Below the pieces are notes generated by a model. It saw nothing but the letters and a program-made list of their open reading frames with translations. It searched no databases and had not been told where the DNA came from. A stretch of DNA of 64,000 nt, from assembly GCF_030518215.1 (NCBI RefSeq), contig NZ_JAULRT010000052.1, positions 788,595 through 852,594 on the forward strand, read 5' to 3'. Made by a program: the position numbers and the translations under genes. Each line of letters opens with the position of its first letter. Position 1 is the first letter of the stretch. Below are positions 62,545 through 64,000 of this stretch, one piece after another. This DNA comes from Gilvimarinus algae. GTDB lineage: Bacteria; Pseudomonadota; Gammaproteobacteria; Pseudomonadales; Cellvibrionaceae.

Positions 62545-63722
62545 CACGCATTTCCTCTAACTAAAAACGAAAAAACAGCGCCTAGAAGGAGTTCGCGATT
62601 AAGAGTGGCAGACAAATCTTCAGTATCCAAGGCAGACAATACTATATTGATTCGACTTTGAAGCAATGGAAGACTTTCTCCTAATTTCACCCACTCAGCC
62701 GCATTTTTCTCTATTTCTTCTAAAATGAAATTCAGGTCAAACTCTGGAATAGTATGGCGTTTGTCCCTAAACCATATATCCCATCGAACCTTACAGTCAG
62801 ACACGAACTCTATCATTCGCTCTGACGCCCCAGCCTTACTCATCAACCTGTGAATAATGGAAGCATTCTTGACGGCTTGTGAGTCGCCGCTTTCTTTTAA
62901 GCTCTGATATGCCGCTTTGGAGATGCTCAGAATATCGAGCATTTCGGAAAGACTAACGCCTGCTATATCATCGAGGTCGCTTTCTCCTATTTCCTCTAAT
63001 AGTTTGCCAAACGACTTCCGTTCGACAAGAGATATAAGACTGTTAAGAATTTCCTCACACTCTGAACGCTGCAAATCTATTTCACTGTATTGATAAATGG
63101 TCTCTCTTGCCTCAGAGAAAAATTTATCATCGTGTGGATTTAAATAGGAAACATTAGACTTAATCTTAAGCTTCTTAATGCGCTCTATAATGCCCTGATC
63201 TTCTATGGGCGCTTCTGGGCATAAAGCTTCATTAAAATTTTCAAGCAATAATTTGTAATAATTGTTATCACTATCGTCCTGTATGGCATCACGCAATCCC
63301 TCCAAATCATCATTTAGATGCACATTGGTAAGAAAAACGACGTTGCCACAAGAATTCTCGAACCTGATAGCATGGATAAGGAGTTTTCCAACGTAGCTAT
63401 CGGTAATCTTGTCTGGCTCGCATGTTTTAGCGCCTTTCCTTATCCCTAAGACATCGTTTACAGACCATTGGTAATTCAATTTACCCTTGGTTTTAACCTG
63501 AAAAAAATTATAGACATAATTCCCCTCGACATTGAGGCGAGTAACGAAATCATCTTGGTAATCACAATAGACACGGTCTAGTGTCTCATCCTCCAATAGA
63601 GCCAAACACTCGAAAGCCGCTCCGCGAAACTGGGCTTGATAGCGGGCAATTGTTTCCCTTCCAACATTCTCCCGCGGCTCGACTTCATGAAGTCTTGGAC
63701 TACCGATGTTTTTTTCTGCCAC
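62544..63722 (-). CDS. lmuA: Lamassu effector nuclease LmuA (Cap4/DUF4297-like)
   Basis: A 392-residue protein with an N-terminal PD-(D/E)XK-type nuclease of the Cap4/DUF4297 class: Glu 38 in 'GAAFECLALL', Asp 57/58 in 'CDYQDDFVTRL', and Gln 75-x-Lys 77 in 'FFQVKTKG'. The helical C-terminal half (about 200-390) probably holds the complex-binding region. When released it would cut DNA and stop phage or plasmid spread. Start GTG 63722 follows AAGGAA. Base composition is clearly AT-richer than the rest of the window. It heads the operon lmuA-lmuC-lmuB. Confidence 0.85.
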   Translation of the reverse strand: MAEKNIGSPRLHEVEPRENVGRETIARYQAQFRGAAFECLALLEDETLDRVYCDYQDDFVTRLNVEGNYVYNFFQVKTKGKLNYQWSVNDVLGIRKGAKTCEPDKITDSYVGKLLIHAIRFENSCGNVVFLTNVHLNDDLEGLRDAIQDDSDNNYYKLLLENFNEALCPEAPIEDQGIIERIKKLKIKSNVSYLNPHDDKFFSEARETIYQYSEIDLQRSECEEILNSLISLVERKSFGKLLEEIGESDLDDIAGVSLSEMLDILSISKAAYQSLKESGDSQAVKNASIIHRLMSKAGASERMIEFVSDCKVRWDIWFRDKRHTIPEFDLNFILEEIEKNAAEWVKLGESLPLLQSRINIVLSALDTEDLSATLNRELLLGAVFSFLVRGNA

Positions 63723-63832
63723 GCTTATCTTCCTTCAGGAAATATTCTTCGATTTATGATGCGCATTTCCTGATCCTATTATTGATTCTAGAGAGTAACT
63801 CAGTGTGACCCACCGTGTAACGCCTAAATTAG

Positions 63833-64000
63833 GTGCGCCGTAGGCGTCACCTGGATTTACTTGTATGGTTGAATATTCATAGAAACGCTGTTCCTTGCGA
63901 CTGTTGGCGGGTAAATTGAAGCCCGTAGCTAGCGGCAACTAGTTACCGGAGAAGTAGTCCGATGCATGCCAGGTACTCGATACCGTTAACAAGCCTGGAT
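63833..64000 (+). mobile_element. possible 5' end of a group II intron, cut by the right edge
   Basis: From GTGCG (63833) the sequence is GC-richer and rich in short stems: GCC-GTA-GGC directly after the start, and CCGTAGCTAG paired with CTAGTTACCGG (around 63921-63945). GTGYG starts and such domain I hairpins are typical of group II introns. An ATG at 63962 opens a frame to the window end. The catalytic domain V would lie outside the window, so the call is weak. Confidence 0.3.

Noticed and set aside
63735..63938. 67-residue minus-strand frame upstream of lmuA
   Set aside because: It spans the composition boundary and the intron-like segment and has no recognisable domain.

Overview
The window is gammaproteobacterial chromosome. 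The GC-rich coding style and gene orders such as queA-tgt-secD-secF, pepA-holC, lptF-lptG, pgsA-uvrC-gacA, exbB-exbD-lpxK-kdsB and lolC-lolD-lolE suggest a marine, free-living relative of the Cellvibrionaceae/Pseudomonadales. That placement is inferred from gene content only. About 56 kb is core genome and the last 4 kb looks acquired.

1-5.5 kb (minus): queA, tgt, secD and secF (queuosine tRNA modification and the Sec accessory complex), ending in a strong terminator; yajC is missing from its usual place. 5.6-10.4 kb (plus): a tRNA-Leu(CAA) with a clear promoter, an ergothioneine module (egtB, egtD), a PhzF-like protein, a class III cyclase-FHA protein and an RDD membrane protein. 10.4-15.5 kb: lptF-lptG (LPS export) divergent from pepA-holC. 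15.5-25.9 kb (minus): a sugar-efflux-type MFS transporter, pyruvate dehydrogenase aceE-aceF, an apparently catalytically dead M16 peptidase, perM and a TusA-like protein. 26.3-34 kb: bepA, a large PAS-GGDEF-EAL protein, slyX, a serine hydrolase, a lipoprotein cytochrome c and a SUI1/YciH protein. 34-46.4 kb (minus): accA, tRNA-Leu(UAA), tRNA-Cys, pgsA, uvrC, gacA, then a tightly packed envelope run (exbB, exbD, lpxK, kdsB, LMW phosphatase, murB, alkB) and comEC. 46.5-59.8 kb: a DUF2062 protein, lolC-lolD-lolE, a PilZ protein, an EEP-family protein, a small protein with a leader-like N terminus, an alpha/beta hydrolase, chaB, a chemoreceptor behind a sigma-28-like promoter, a HAD phosphatase, a VOC protein, an AraC regulator, a small membrane protein and a HIT protein.

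59.8-64 kb is markedly AT-richer. It holds a three-gene defence operon of the Lamassu / ABC-three-component type: a Cap4/DUF4297-like nuclease (lmuA), a small middle component (lmuC) and an SMC/Rad50-like ATPase with a CX4C hook (lmuB), all overlapping. A short IS66-transposase-like remnant lies on one side. On the other is a stretch that looks like the 5' end of a group II intron, cut by the window edge. This operon is the most interesting system in the window. It belongs to a described class but has unusual ATPase motifs.
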